Below are positions 25,205 to 32,827 of a stretch of 64,000 bases of DNA, piece after piece. A program made the translations under genes and the position numbers. The stretch is from NCBI RefSeq assembly GCF_000424185.1, contig NZ_AUJK01000010.1, forward strand, positions 1 to 64,000. Direction: 5' to 3'. Within the stretch, counting starts at the first letter, position 1, and the number at the start of each line of letters is the position of its first letter. The notes beneath the pieces are model-generated. The model ran no database searches and had not been told where the DNA came from. It saw only the letters and a program-made list of their open reading frames with translations. This stretch comes from Prevotella sp. AGR2160. Its GTDB lineage: Bacteria > Bacteroidota > Bacteroidia > Bacteroidales > Bacteroidaceae.

Positions 25205-25645
25205 TTAGTACCGCTTGTTTTGTCCACCCATAGGTATAGACCATGCCTTTAAGCTGTTGGTCGTAGAAGTAGGATAAATTTTATTACCTTTATGAACTCT
25301 GTTTCTGTTTTGCTCTTTGAGATCCACTTCTTTTCTAATTTGTCTTGTGCCCATGGGGCTACTTTTTTCAAGTGCATGTTTAATCTTTGCTGTTTCTTTA
25401 GCTAATATATATGCTTGTTCTTTTTCTCTCAATCTTTGTCGAAGTTCCGCTTTTTTTCTTTTTTTTGCTTGCCACTCAATTCGGCGATCAACCTTTCTAT
25501 TTGCCTTGCCTTTTTCTTGTGATTGTTCGTCATCGTTGTCCTCCGCTGCGAAATCCATCTTTTCAAGGGATTCCTTAGAATAGGATTTGCAAACTTCATT
25601 TAATGCTTGCTTTGACTTATCAGAGAGGAAATCAGCTAATTTCAT
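25205..25645 (-). CDS. Highly charged hypothetical protein
   Basis: 146 aa, not recognised. The N-terminus (MKLADFLSDKSKQALNEVCKSYSKE) could be a small folded or binding segment. The centre is a long basic helix (KANRKVDRRIEWQAKKRKKAELRQRLREKEQAYILAKETAKIKHALEKS). The C-terminus is polar with ENRNRVHKGNKIYPTSTTNSLKAWSIPM-like low-complexity character. It may bind nucleic acid, from charge only. It lies alone between convergent genes in the cargo block and could be a remnant. Confidence 0.45.
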   Translation of the reverse strand: MKLADFLSDKSKQALNEVCKSYSKESLEKMDFAAEDNDDEQSQEKGKANRKVDRRIEWQAKKRKKAELRQRLREKEQAYILAKETAKIKHALEKSSPMGTRQIRKEVDLKEQNRNRVHKGNKIYPTSTTNSLKAWSIPMGGQNKRY

Positions 25646-25751
25646 AGTATTATTTTTGTAAAGAAAGTCTTGGATTAAAGTTTCTATCTGGACAAATTAA
25701 TTTTACTGTATCTTGTTTTTTACAGCAATATACCTTTGTCTTTATAGTTCT

Positions 25752-26150
25752 TTACGCCACTCCTATCAGTTCTATATCGAATATGAGCGTGGAACCGCCG
25801 GGAATGCTGGGCTGCGAGTATTTGCCGTACCCCATCTCGGCTGGGATGTATAGCTCCCACTGGTCGCCGACGTGCATTTGTTGGAGGGCAATGATCCAAC
25901 CATCAATCAAGTCGCTGAGTCGCATGGCAATCGGTGTACCGCCAATGCTTGTGTCGAATTTCTTGCCGTCGATGGTCCAGCCGGTATAATGAACGGTGAC
26001 GATGCTCCGTTTCTGTGGCTGCGCGCCATCCGGATCGCCTGACTTCAATACTTTATAATAGATGCCATTGGGGAGGGCTTTCACGCCCTCCTCCTTGGCT
26101 TTGTCTTCCAACCATTTGCGGTTGGCAATGATGTATTCACGCTTAGACAT
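25752..26150 (-). CDS. FKBP-type peptidyl-prolyl cis-trans isomerase
   Basis: 132 aa, a single FKBP domain: IVTVHYTGWTIDGKKFDTSIGG, IDGWIIALQQMHVGDQWELYIPAEMGYG and IPGGSTLIFDIELIGV. These include the conserved aromatic and Asp residues of the active site. There is no signal peptide, so it is cytoplasmic. A short N-terminal helix (ANRKWLEDKAKEEGVKALPNG) resembles the spacer of FkpA/Mip-like proteins. It starts two bases after the stop of the next gene upstream, so both are one operon. Confidence 0.92.
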   Translation of the reverse strand: MSKREYIIANRKWLEDKAKEEGVKALPNGIYYKVLKSGDPDGAQPQKRSIVTVHYTGWTIDGKKFDTSIGGTPIAMRLSDLIDGWIIALQQMHVGDQWELYIPAEMGYGKYSQPSIPGGSTLIFDIELIGVA

Positions 26151-26152
26151 AT

Positions 26153-26902
26153 TTACTTAGAAGACTCGTTAAAATCTACTTTCCGACTATTCCAAGGCTT
26201 ATTGGGGAACGTGCCCTTTTCCCAGCCTCTCACATATTGCTTGTTGACGTAGAAGCAATAGGGCTCTTTGTAAAACTTTGCAGTATGCTTTTCGTCTATA
26301 CCGCTGCGTAAAGCCTGTCCTATATAGTCATTTGGAAGTCCGTCCTCCAGATTTGGCATTATCTCATCGATATTTTTCTTTTCTATGATAGGAAGCATAA
26401 ACTTCACGGCATCTGCATTTCCATCACATGGCAGATAGTCGAACAGGGCATCGCTGCAATTCCATGGCCCGACGATGAAGGAATCCATATCATCAGAATC
26501 ATTATTGGGAGTGAGCTTTCTAAGGGTACGAATTAGAATGCCACCATAAGAAGATTTCTTAGAGTAATCTTCTTTCTGTTCCTTCTTTGCATCTTCCCAT
26601 CTTAGGCGCAACTTGCTTATGTCTTCATCATCTTTAACGATGTTGCTCTTTAGCGTGATGTCTACACCACTGGGGTGTAGAAACCAGTTCCCTGCTTCTG
26701 ACTTGCGAGGATATACACTAAGATCACGATGATTGGGTGAATACCAATAGAACTCAATCTCTACCATCTGATAGTAGTCATCTCCCTTCTTGATGGCAAA
26801 TTCACTCATAAGCTTCGTAGCAACGTCTTTAAATACGTTGTCAAGCTCTTCTTCTTTTGTTTCTGGTTTTATTTTCGCCAGCAGATTTACTAATTCTTCC
26901 AT
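26153..26902 (-). CDS. Hypothetical protein co-transcribed with the FKBP gene
   Basis: 249 aa, not recognised. The visible core is VEIEFYWYSPNHRDLSVYPRKSEAGNWFLHPSGVDITL, followed by SSYGGILIRTLRKL and, near the end, FYVNKQYVRGWEKGTFPNKPW. The combination of an aromatic beta strand, an HPSGVDIT turn and a GGILIR strand recurs in uncharacterised bacterial proteins. There is no signal peptide. A TAAATTTG promoter box lies at 26929-26936. The FKBP gene follows within two bases, so the isomerase may act on this protein, which is a guess. Confidence 0.55.
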   Translation of the reverse strand: MEELVNLLAKIKPETKEEELDNVFKDVATKLMSEFAIKKGDDYYQMVEIEFYWYSPNHRDLSVYPRKSEAGNWFLHPSGVDITLKSNIVKDDEDISKLRLRWEDAKKEQKEDYSKKSSYGGILIRTLRKLTPNNDSDDMDSFIVGPWNCSDALFDYLPCDGNADAVKFMLPIIEKKNIDEIMPNLEDGLPNDYIGQALRSGIDEKHTAKFYKEPYCFYVNKQYVRGWEKGTFPNKPWNSRKVDFNESSK

Positions 26903-26928
26903 AGTTCCTTTAGTTTATGGTTCGCTTG

Positions 26929-26936
26929 CAAATTTA
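26929..26936 (-). promoter_or_regulatory. -7 box of the 26.9 kb operon
   Basis: TAAATTTG on the minus strand, 26 bases upstream of the 249-aa gene, matches TAnnTTTG. Confidence 0.5.
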
Positions 26937-26943
26937 CGAATAA

Positions 26944-27780
26944 TTATTGAAATATGTTCCATGTAGCGCAATGAATTGCTCCACCACGTCGAACAAGTGG
27001 CAGTGCATTGATGGTTTCTATTGGCTTGGGAGTGATTTTCGACAGTTGTTCGACAGCCTCGCAGTCTTCTGCAACCCCCAACCTGGGAACCAAGACAACG
27101 TTTTGAGTCTCTACAAAGTTGACGTAGCACCAAGAGCGAAGATGAAAACCTTTCTTGAACGAATACTCCAATTCTTTGACTTCAAAGCCGGCCTTGTCAA
27201 GTCGCTCGTGGATTTGTCGGGCGATATTCTTATCAAAGTCACTGTAGTTGGTCATTACTACAGTACCATTCAGATAGTTGATGATTCCATCAGAATGACC
27301 GTACATTTCGGCTTTATCCCATGGTAACCACAGAACTTCACGGTGGAAACGATCTCTGATGATTGCTTCAATGTCTGCTTGGTTGTATTGAGGATTTTCA
27401 ACCATAACCTTCTCCGTCATGGCCACATACTTATCGGCCAACTTGACAACGTTACCGCCGTCAATCACAAGCCCTAACTGCTTTGTAGTCTTTCCTAATG
27501 TATCTTCTACAAAATGCTCAGATGTTACAAGGTACTTGCCGTATCGCTTTGATGACAGAAGATAGTCGGGAGTATATTGGTACTCCAAGAAGCAGTCGTC
27601 ACTCAACTGGATGGGCATGTAATCCCTTACCCAGATGTTGTCTTTCGAACCACAGAATGCGACCCGAATACCATGCTTGCCACATTTCTCCTTTATCTCC
27701 TCCACTATCTCAGGAAAGAGACCAGGCGACAGTAGTATCACATTGCTGTCTGATTCTACAATGTTCCTCATATTCAACAA
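26944..27780 (-). CDS. Agmatine / peptidyl-arginine deiminase family protein
   Basis: 278 aa of the PAD_porph (guanidino-hydrolase) family. Visible active-site motifs are NIWVRDYMPI, VIDGGNVV (Asp), MYGHSDGI (His-Asp) and the nucleophile region RRGGAIHCATW with Cys near residue 272. Members hydrolyse the guanidinium of agmatine or of arginine residues, releasing ammonia. At 278 aa it is shorter than typical agmatine deiminases (about 340-370 aa), so the substrate is uncertain. No signal peptide. It lies in the cargo block between the FKBP operon and the cargo scar. Confidence 0.85.
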   Translation of the reverse strand: MLNMRNIVESDSNVILLSPGLFPEIVEEIKEKCGKHGIRVAFCGSKDNIWVRDYMPIQLSDDCFLEYQYTPDYLLSSKRYGKYLVTSEHFVEDTLGKTTKQLGLVIDGGNVVKLADKYVAMTEKVMVENPQYNQADIEAIIRDRFHREVLWLPWDKAEMYGHSDGIINYLNGTVVMTNYSDFDKNIARQIHERLDKAGFEVKELEYSFKKGFHLRSWCYVNFVETQNVVLVPRLGVAEDCEAVEQLSKITPKPIETINALPLVRRGGAIHCATWNIFQ

Positions 27781-27851
27781 ATTAAATAATAAATATCTAC
27801 CACCAAGGTATAATAAGGATTTGGATTCTCCAAATTTTGAGGCGACTTTTT

Positions 27852-27971
27852 TTACTTCTTGTAGAACTCCTGTATCTCGGCAATCATGTCCTTGACCTCT
27901 TGATTGACCTTCAGGAAGTTGGCATAGAGGATGCGCTCATGCGCCTCGATAGAAGGGAATTTATAGAACAT
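27852..27971 (-). pseudogene. 3' fragment of a second coupling-protein (t4cp) gene
   Basis: The frame reads MFYKFPSIEAHERILYANFL, then KVNQEVKDMIAEIQEFYKK and a stop. The intact coupling protein ends FYNFPSVEARERILYANFL with an identical 19-residue end. The nucleotide match to 29654-29771 is high but not perfect, so the fragment derives from a related element rather than a recent duplication. It is cut at 27971 and joined within six bases to a fragment of the small membrane-protein gene. Confidence 0.85.
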
Positions 27972-27976
27972 ACTAA

Positions 27977-28027
27977 TCAGACTTGGAGAGAATGTGTGAT
28001 GATGACGGAAAGTTCTATGGGCGGTAG
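27977..28027 (+). pseudogene. 3' fragment of a second small membrane-protein gene
   Basis: Reading SDLERMCDDDGKFYGR and a stop, these 17 codons match the end of the 23121-23267 gene (SDWEKMCDDGGKFYGW). The two gene fragments face each other tail-out across a five-base junction. Confidence 0.8.
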
Positions 28028-28138
28028 GCATTTGAAAAAACGGCTATATAGACTTAGTTGTATAAGTTTATAACCCCTATTTTACTCTGAACATTGATTT
28101 TTCCTCCAATTACGAAAATAGATTTCGCTGTTATTTTG

Positions 28139-28146
28139 TAACTTTG
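28139..28146 (+). promoter_or_regulatory. -7 box in cargo block 2
   Basis: TAACTTTG on the plus strand matches TAnnTTTG and lies 44 bases upstream of the small ORF at 28191. Confidence 0.45.
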
Positions 28147-28190
28147 CAACCGAGATAAAAAAAAGATTAGAATTAGAGTCCTATACGGAT

Positions 28191-28349
28191 ATGATACAGA
28201 ATTTGCACATAACAACATCACGTTTCTTTGCCCGGAGTTATCGACGCTTCGAGCATAGTAGCTATGTGCATACATTTAGTACATCGCTTACCTCCGGCAT
28301 GGGATTCCGTAGTTATCGCACGCATAGTTATTTCTATCGGGTATCATAG
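28191..28349 (+). CDS. Possible 52-codon ORF rich in Ser, Arg and Tyr
   Basis: The frame encodes MIQNLHITTSRFFARSYRRF, EHSSYVHTFSTSLTSGMGFR and SYRTHSYFYRVS. It follows a TAACTTTG promoter box, and the next gene is the truncated WYL regulator. Repetition of SYR and HSY segments is visible. It could be a leader peptide or a non-coding transcript. Evidence is weak. Confidence 0.3.
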   Translation: MIQNLHITTSRFFARSYRRFEHSSYVHTFSTSLTSGMGFRSYRTHSYFYRVS

Positions 28350-28446
28350 ATTGATTCAACGATAGAGTTCCTATTAGATATAGATAGTTGGGATTTCCTT
28401 ACCGGGAAGTTTCAACTTTTTTATTTTACTTAACGAACATATAACT

Positions 28447-28857
28447 ATGCCTGCAAATAAGAATGCTTTAATCAGATACAAAACGATAGACAATTGTCTG
28501 AGGAACAGATATAGAAGATGGACACTCGATGACCTCGTGGAAGCGTGTAGCGAAGCACTATACGACATGGAGGGTATCACTAAAGGCGTATGTGCCAGAA
28601 CGGTACAGATGGACATACAAATTATGAGGTCTGACAAACTGGGGTACAATGCGCCGATTGAGGTTTACGACAGAATATACTACAGATACGCAGACCCTGA
28701 CTACTCCATTACGGAGATGCCATTGTCTTTAGAGGACTGCAAGCTCATCAAGCAGGCTATCCTGCTCCTTGATAAGGAAAACAAAACTGACAAGGAGACT
28801 GTGAGAGTGCTTGACGAGGTGAAGAACAGACTCATTGCCATCTTAAACTTCGTGTAA
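28447..28857 (+). pseudogene. Truncated WYL-type transcriptional regulator
   Basis: 136 aa match the N-terminal part of Bacteroidales WYL regulators: MPANKNALIRYKTIDNCLRN, RRWTLDDLVEACSEALYDME, SRT-like CARTVQMDIQIMRSDKLGYNAPI and YYRYADPDYSITEMPLS. This is the winged helix-turn-helix and linker. The usual WYL ligand-binding domain (another 150-200 residues) is absent; the frame stops after a helix (VLDEVKNRLIAILNFV). It may be a truncated gene or a stand-alone DNA-binding protein. A terminator follows. Confidence 0.6.
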
Positions 28858-28902
28858 GACAGCAACGTGCTGTGCTTAATTCCTTCACTTCATTAATAAA
28901 AT

Positions 28903-28946
28903 AAAAGCTTCCTTACCTGCATTACAGCAAGTAAGGGAGCCTTTTA
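28903..28946 (+). terminator. Terminator after the WYL-type gene
   Basis: AAAGCTTCCTTAC pairs with GTAAGGGAGCCTTT around a short loop and is followed by a T run (CTTTTATC). It serves the plus-strand gene and also lies beyond the end of the tRNA operon. Confidence 0.7.
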
Positions 28947-28951
28947 TCGTA

Positions 28952-29026
28952 TGGAGCTTCAAGCCGGATTCGAACCGACGACCTGTTCATTACAAGTGAA
29001 CTGCACTACCACTATGCTATTGAAGC
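28952..29026 (-). tRNA. tRNA-Thr (anticodon TGT)
   Basis: Acceptor GCTTCAA/TTGAAGC, T-arm GTCGG-TTCGAAT-CCGGC, anticodon loop CTTGTAA (TGT) and an encoded CCA. Canonical cloverleaf. Last gene of the six-tRNA operon. Confidence 0.92.
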
Positions 29027-29032
29027 GAATTG

Positions 29033-29106
29033 GGAGCCCAACAGGATTCGAACCTGCGACCACCAGTGCCACAAACTGGCGCTCTTCCAACTGAGCTACG
29101 GACTCC
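29033..29106 (-). tRNA. tRNA-His (anticodon GTG)
   Basis: Anticodon stem CCAGT/ACTGG around loop TTGTGGC (GTG). The acceptor GAGTCCG/TGGGCTC has an extra 5' G opposite C73, the histidine identity element. T-arm GCAGG-TTCGAAT-CCTGT. Confidence 0.92.
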
Positions 29107-29137
29107 ATATTGCAGTCCCGAAAAGGGAATGTCTCGT

Positions 29138-29217
29138 TGAGGTGGAGGGACTCGAACCCCCGAAGCCGAATAGCGGCAGATTTACAGTCTGCTCTCGTTG
29201 CCGCTGGAGAACACCTC
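29138..29217 (-). tRNA. tRNA-Tyr (anticodon GTA)
   Basis: Anticodon loop CTGTAAA (GTA) in stem CAGA/TCTG, a long variable arm (about 13 bases) as in class II tRNAs, T-arm GGGGG-TTCGAGT-CCCTC-like, and acceptor GAGGTGT/CCACCTC. Confidence 0.85.
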
Positions 29218-29226
29218 AATAATTGT

Positions 29227-29299
29227 GGAGCCTTGAGGAGTCGGACCTCATTCTCAGGATTTTCAGTCCTGCGCATACACCACGTCTGCCAAGTCTCCA
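29227..29299 (-). tRNA. tRNA-Phe-like (anticodon GAA), divergent
   Basis: Anticodon stem CAGGA/TCCTG with loop CTGAAAA gives GAA (Phe). The acceptor GGAGACT/AGGCTCC has an A-G mismatch, the D-stem is short (GCA/TGC), and the T-loop reads TCCGACT, lacking the near-universal T at position 55. It may be weakly functional or specialised. It lies between good tRNA-Tyr and tRNA-Arg genes in the same operon. Confidence 0.65.
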
Positions 29300-29305
29300 T
29301 AAAGG

Positions 29306-29380
29306 TGATGAGGGTGGGACTCGAACCCACAACCGGATGTTCCGTGGACACCTACTCTGATCCAATTGAGCTACCTCACC
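29306..29380 (-). tRNA. tRNA-Arg (anticodon ACG)
   Basis: Acceptor GGTGAGG/CCTCATC, T-arm GTGGG-TTCGAGT-CCCAC, anticodon stem GGTGT/ACATC with loop CCACGGA (ACG). Position 33 is C rather than the near-universal U. Confidence 0.8.
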
Positions 29381-29388
29381 ATAAGAGC

Positions 29389-29473
29389 GGAAGCAGAAGG
29401 ATTCGAACCTTCGGAGCCTTTTGAGCTCGGCACGTTAGCAGTGTGCTGGTTTCGACCACTCACCCATACTTCC
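29389..29473 (-). tRNA. tRNA-Ser (anticodon GCT)
   Basis: Class II tRNA with a long variable arm (GAGCTCAAAAGGCTC), anticodon loop CTGCTAA (GCT), acceptor GGAAGTA/TGCTTCC and T-arm GAAGG-TTCGAAT-CCTTC. First gene of the operon. Confidence 0.9.
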
Positions 29474-29486
29474 TTGTTTGATGATG

Positions 29487-29494
29487 CAAAGTTA
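29487..29494 (-). promoter_or_regulatory. -7 box of the tRNA operon
   Basis: TAACTTTG on the minus strand, 14 bases upstream of tRNA-Ser, matches TAnnTTTG; all six tRNAs could be one transcript. Confidence 0.6.
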
Positions 29495-29653
29495 CTATTG
29501 TCGGATGCAGCCTTTTTTCGTAGCAAGAAAAATCTTCAAAAAAAGTTTGTTTTCTACCTAAAAAGGGTTCTGTATTGTGGGAGACAACAATATTGGGTAA
29601 ATAATTATGGCTTATTCAATTTATTTTGTGAAAACAGAGAACTTTCATCCATT

Positions 29654-31840
29654 TCACTTCTTATAGAACTCCTGTATCTCTGCTATCATGTCCTTGACCT
29701 CCTGATTAACCTTCAGAAAGTTAGCATAAAGGATGCGCTCACGCGCCTCGACGGAAGGGAAGTTGTAGAACTTCGGCAAGGGGTACTGGACATAGGCTTT
29801 CTCCTCCTTGGCAATCTCGGCCATGTCGAAGTCGGTCTTGCAGAAGAACTTGCTGGTCTTGAACTCCTCGGCCTCCTGGATGTCCATGCTGCCGCCACGG
29901 CCGGTCTTGGTCTTGATGAAGTCGCGGGCCGTCTGACCGCAGATCCAGCCGGTGGGCATGTCCGCAATCTTTGAGCCCGGCACCAGCGAGTCCATGTTCT
30001 CATTGAGGTTGATGGAAGTCTTGTCACGGTCAATGGTCACACCTTTCTTCAGTTGTACCACCTTGCCGAAGATGTCGTTGGAGAGCCATTCCAAGGTTTC
30101 CTTCGCACGGGCGGAACCGCTGACTACATTACCAACGGTGGTGATGACCTTCTGCATACCGACCTTGCCATAGTCCGACTCCAACTGAGGAAGCTCCTGA
30201 AAGCCCAACGTCACGCTCACCTTGTTGCTTCGCGCCGTACCGATGAGACGGTCAATCTTATGGAAGTAAAGTGTGGGCAGCTCATCGACGATGATGCTCA
30301 CCGGCACATTCTTTCCCTGCCCGGTGTTGACACGTGTCACAAGGCGGTTGAGGATAAGGGCGTTGAGGGCACCAATGATGCTTTCCATCTCCGGGTCGTT
30401 CGCAATGAGCAGGTAGCTGGGATGCTTCGGATCGCTGACTTTCAGGTCGAAGTCATCGCCTTCCTTGCTGAATATCCAGTAAGACTCCTTCGTGGCCAGT
30501 CGGGACGTGAACACACGCAGAGTACCAATCATACCCTCCAACTGCTCCATGGCCTTGTTCTCAAAAGCCGTACGGAACGGACCGAGCAGTGGTGCTACCT
30601 CGGTATCGGTCATCAGCACCTCAAAGATGGTATCATAGCTCTCGTTGAGGAAAGACAGGATATGCGGCATGTCGCTGTACTTGCCCAACCAATAGGCGGG
30701 CTCACAGACATTGCCCTCGGCATCGCGGACGACACCCGTCGGCTTGACCATCCCCGTCTCCGGGTCAATAGTCTTGTCATAGGCCAGCTCCCTGCCCTGC
30801 TCGTCGTAGGGCCGCTTCTGATAATTGCAGAAGAAGTAGATGCACGCGGCGAGGAAGTTGACAGCGGAAGTCTGGAAGAACTGGTCGCTGCCGCCTCCAC
30901 CCTCTTTCTTGCCTTTCTGCAATGACTCCAAGAGCGTCTCTGCCGTCTCACTGGCAGCAGCGAGATTGCTGATGTACTTCAACTGGATGGGATTGACCCT
31001 CCGGCTGTATTCCACGTTGACGAAGTTGATGATATTGAAGTCGCAGCCCTCAGGCGTGCGTCCGGCTTTCTTGTTGATGCGGTAATGGTAGTAGAGCTTC
31101 TGAGCCAGCGTCGGGAACTTATAGTCGTAAGCGACGACGGCAAAGCCCTTGGCACTGTGCTGTCGGATGAAAGGCTCGATGATGGAGAAAGTCTTACCAG
31201 AGCCAGGTGTGCCGACAACCCACGTGCCACGGAAGGGATTGACGATATTCACCCAGCCCTTGCGGAACTTCCCTTTGTAGTAATAACGCATGGGAATGTT
31301 CACACTGTACTTGTTCTCTATCTTCTTGTCGTTCTGCAGGAAACTCTCGTTCTCCAGGTTGAAGCGGTCTTTGAGCAGTCCGTCCTTCAGATACTTCGAG
31401 ATGTTGTCCAACGCCACATGACAGAGCACCGTGCCCACGACCGACATGAGGAAGTAGAGCCACGTGCTGCAAGGGAGCGAGAAGAAACAAGGCTGCCAGC
31501 CACGGTAGAACATCCACACCGAGAGGAACATCAGCATCAGGCCAAAGGACAGCGGATAGATGACCATACGCTTGGCGTTGAACTCGAGATGTTTCTTGTT
31601 CCTCGTGCCGATGCAGGTCACGCAGATTATGAGCAAGGTCATAATTTTACTGTGAAGCAGATGACCGTCCTGGTAGATGTCCATCAGCTTCATTCTGCCG
31701 TGAATGTCCGCGACGATGCCACCCCAGAACGTCAGCATTCCGGGGGTGATGGCATACTCGAAAAACTCGATGACCAGTGACAGATAGATGAATGTCCTGA
31801 AAATCTTGTAGATGGACTGCAGGTCCTTGCTTTCTTCCAT
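29654..31840 (-). CDS. Type IV coupling protein (VirD4/TraG-like)
   Basis: 728 aa. It links the relaxosome to the mating channel and pumps DNA. The N-terminal 150 residues hold about four membrane helices (LSLVIEFFEYAITPGML, IMTLLIICVTCIG, PLSFGLMLMFLSVWMFY, WLYFLMSVVGTVLCHVAL). Walker A is VVGTPGSGKTFSI at 208-220 and Walker B is VSIIVDELPTLYF. A later GFQELPQLESDYG and conserved TAR/SATV-like region are typical of Bacteroidales coupling proteins. It is the last gene of the tra operon, after a repeat-rich spacer that may be oriT or an operator. A diverged copy of its last 39 codons is at 27852-27971. Confidence 0.93.
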   Translation of the reverse strand: MEESKDLQSIYKIFRTFIYLSLVIEFFEYAITPGMLTFWGGIVADIHGRMKLMDIYQDGHLLHSKIMTLLIICVTCIGTRNKKHLEFNAKRMVIYPLSFGLMLMFLSVWMFYRGWQPCFFSLPCSTWLYFLMSVVGTVLCHVALDNISKYLKDGLLKDRFNLENESFLQNDKKIENKYSVNIPMRYYYKGKFRKGWVNIVNPFRGTWVVGTPGSGKTFSIIEPFIRQHSAKGFAVVAYDYKFPTLAQKLYYHYRINKKAGRTPEGCDFNIINFVNVEYSRRVNPIQLKYISNLAAASETAETLLESLQKGKKEGGGGSDQFFQTSAVNFLAACIYFFCNYQKRPYDEQGRELAYDKTIDPETGMVKPTGVVRDAEGNVCEPAYWLGKYSDMPHILSFLNESYDTIFEVLMTDTEVAPLLGPFRTAFENKAMEQLEGMIGTLRVFTSRLATKESYWIFSKEGDDFDLKVSDPKHPSYLLIANDPEMESIIGALNALILNRLVTRVNTGQGKNVPVSIIVDELPTLYFHKIDRLIGTARSNKVSVTLGFQELPQLESDYGKVGMQKVITTVGNVVSGSARAKETLEWLSNDIFGKVVQLKKGVTIDRDKTSINLNENMDSLVPGSKIADMPTGWICGQTARDFIKTKTGRGGSMDIQEAEEFKTSKFFCKTDFDMAEIAKEEKAYVQYPLPKFYNFPSVEARERILYANFLKVNQEVKDMIAEIQEFYKK

Positions 31841-31895
31841 GCTTCTTCTTTGATTGGGGTTACAATGATACGTTGACGCGGAATGACTAAGGCAT

Positions 31896-31966
31896 GGTCA
31901 TACCGTGACCATAGCGTGGTCATGCTATGACCATGAGCCGGTCACCCTATGACCACAGCGTGGTCA
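31896..31966. repeat. 22-bp-period iteron array of GGTCA/TGACC inverted repeats
   Basis: GGTCA occurs at 31896, 31918, 31940 and 31962, and TGACC at 31906, 31928 and 31950. The unit is GGTCA-N5-TGACC-N7, repeated three times plus a half unit with exact 22-bp spacing (two helical turns). It lies in the 131-base gap between traN and the coupling-protein gene in an otherwise tightly packed operon. This is a good candidate for a protein-binding site such as oriT or an operator. Confidence 0.8.
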
Positions 31967-31971
31967 CATCA

Positions 31972-32808
31972 TCATTTTAAGCTTCGGCTGAAGGCATCCG
32001 CACTGAGCACGTCGCTGTATTTGACTTTCAGGCTGATGGTACGCCCGCTGATCTGCTTCTCGCTCAGTTCGATGGTGAGGATCTTGTCATCGGGGAAGGT
32101 CAGCTTTCTGATGACAACGACATTCCGGTAGCCATGGAGGAACGACGGAGAGCGGTCGAGCGTGAACGCCGGTTCCAGGTCTATCGTCTGCACCGTCGTG
32201 GCCTTGGCTTTTTTCTTATCCTGAAGCTTTATCTTCAGCTGGTCGATGTCAAAGCGGATGTTCGTCCTATTATAAACAGAGAAGTCGAGGAAGAAATACT
32301 CGCTCACACTGTAGATGTTGTTCAACGCTATCTGCATCTTGTGCTTCTTCGACGAGCGGATGCCCTTGGACGGCGAGAGCCATATCCGTCGGGCATAGCG
32401 CGCCATGTCCTCCGTGGAGAGGCTGACGGCAGGATTGTCGTAACGGGTGCGCTCATCCAGCAGAATAGTCTTGTCGGTCACCGCTTCCTCCGGACGCGAG
32501 GTATAGACCAGACCGTACTGACTGCGGTAGCGCTCCGTGACGATGGTCACCACACCGAGGATGTCGCCATCGCGGTTTACCTCCACACCTTCCTTGGGCT
32601 TCAGACGGATGGTGTTGCTGATTGGCTGGTCGCCCACAACCTTGTCCGTGCTGATGTCCACGAACCTCACCGGCTCACTGGCGGTGATGACCGTCGTGAT
32701 GTTCTCGTTGACGGTCAGGAGCTGCATGCAGTCCATCGTCTTTTGGGCATTCACTGCAGTGAACAGAAAGACGGACATGATGAAAAAGAGAAATCTATGC
32801 GTATTCAT
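31972..32808 (-). CDS. traN: Conjugative transposon protein TraN (VirB9-like)
   Basis: 278 aa with signal peptide MNTHRFLFFIMSVFLFTAVNAQ. DUF4138-type TraN of Bacteroidales elements: VNENITTVITASEPVRFVDISTDKVVGDQP, RLKPKEG, ITVVT-like ILGVVTIVTERYRSQYGLVY, and NIYSVSEYFFLDFSVYNRTNIRFDIDQLKIKLQDKKKAKAT. The protein is the outer-membrane-side component of the mating channel core, by analogy to VirB9. It follows traM by 19 bases. No cysteine for lipidation is visible after the signal peptide. Confidence 0.9.
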   Translation of the reverse strand: MNTHRFLFFIMSVFLFTAVNAQKTMDCMQLLTVNENITTVITASEPVRFVDISTDKVVGDQPISNTIRLKPKEGVEVNRDGDILGVVTIVTERYRSQYGLVYTSRPEEAVTDKTILLDERTRYDNPAVSLSTEDMARYARRIWLSPSKGIRSSKKHKMQIALNNIYSVSEYFFLDFSVYNRTNIRFDIDQLKIKLQDKKKAKATTVQTIDLEPAFTLDRSPSFLHGYRNVVVIRKLTFPDDKILTIELSEKQISGRTISLKVKYSDVLSADAFSRSLK

Positions 32809-32827
32809 TGCTTTGCTGTTTTTATTG

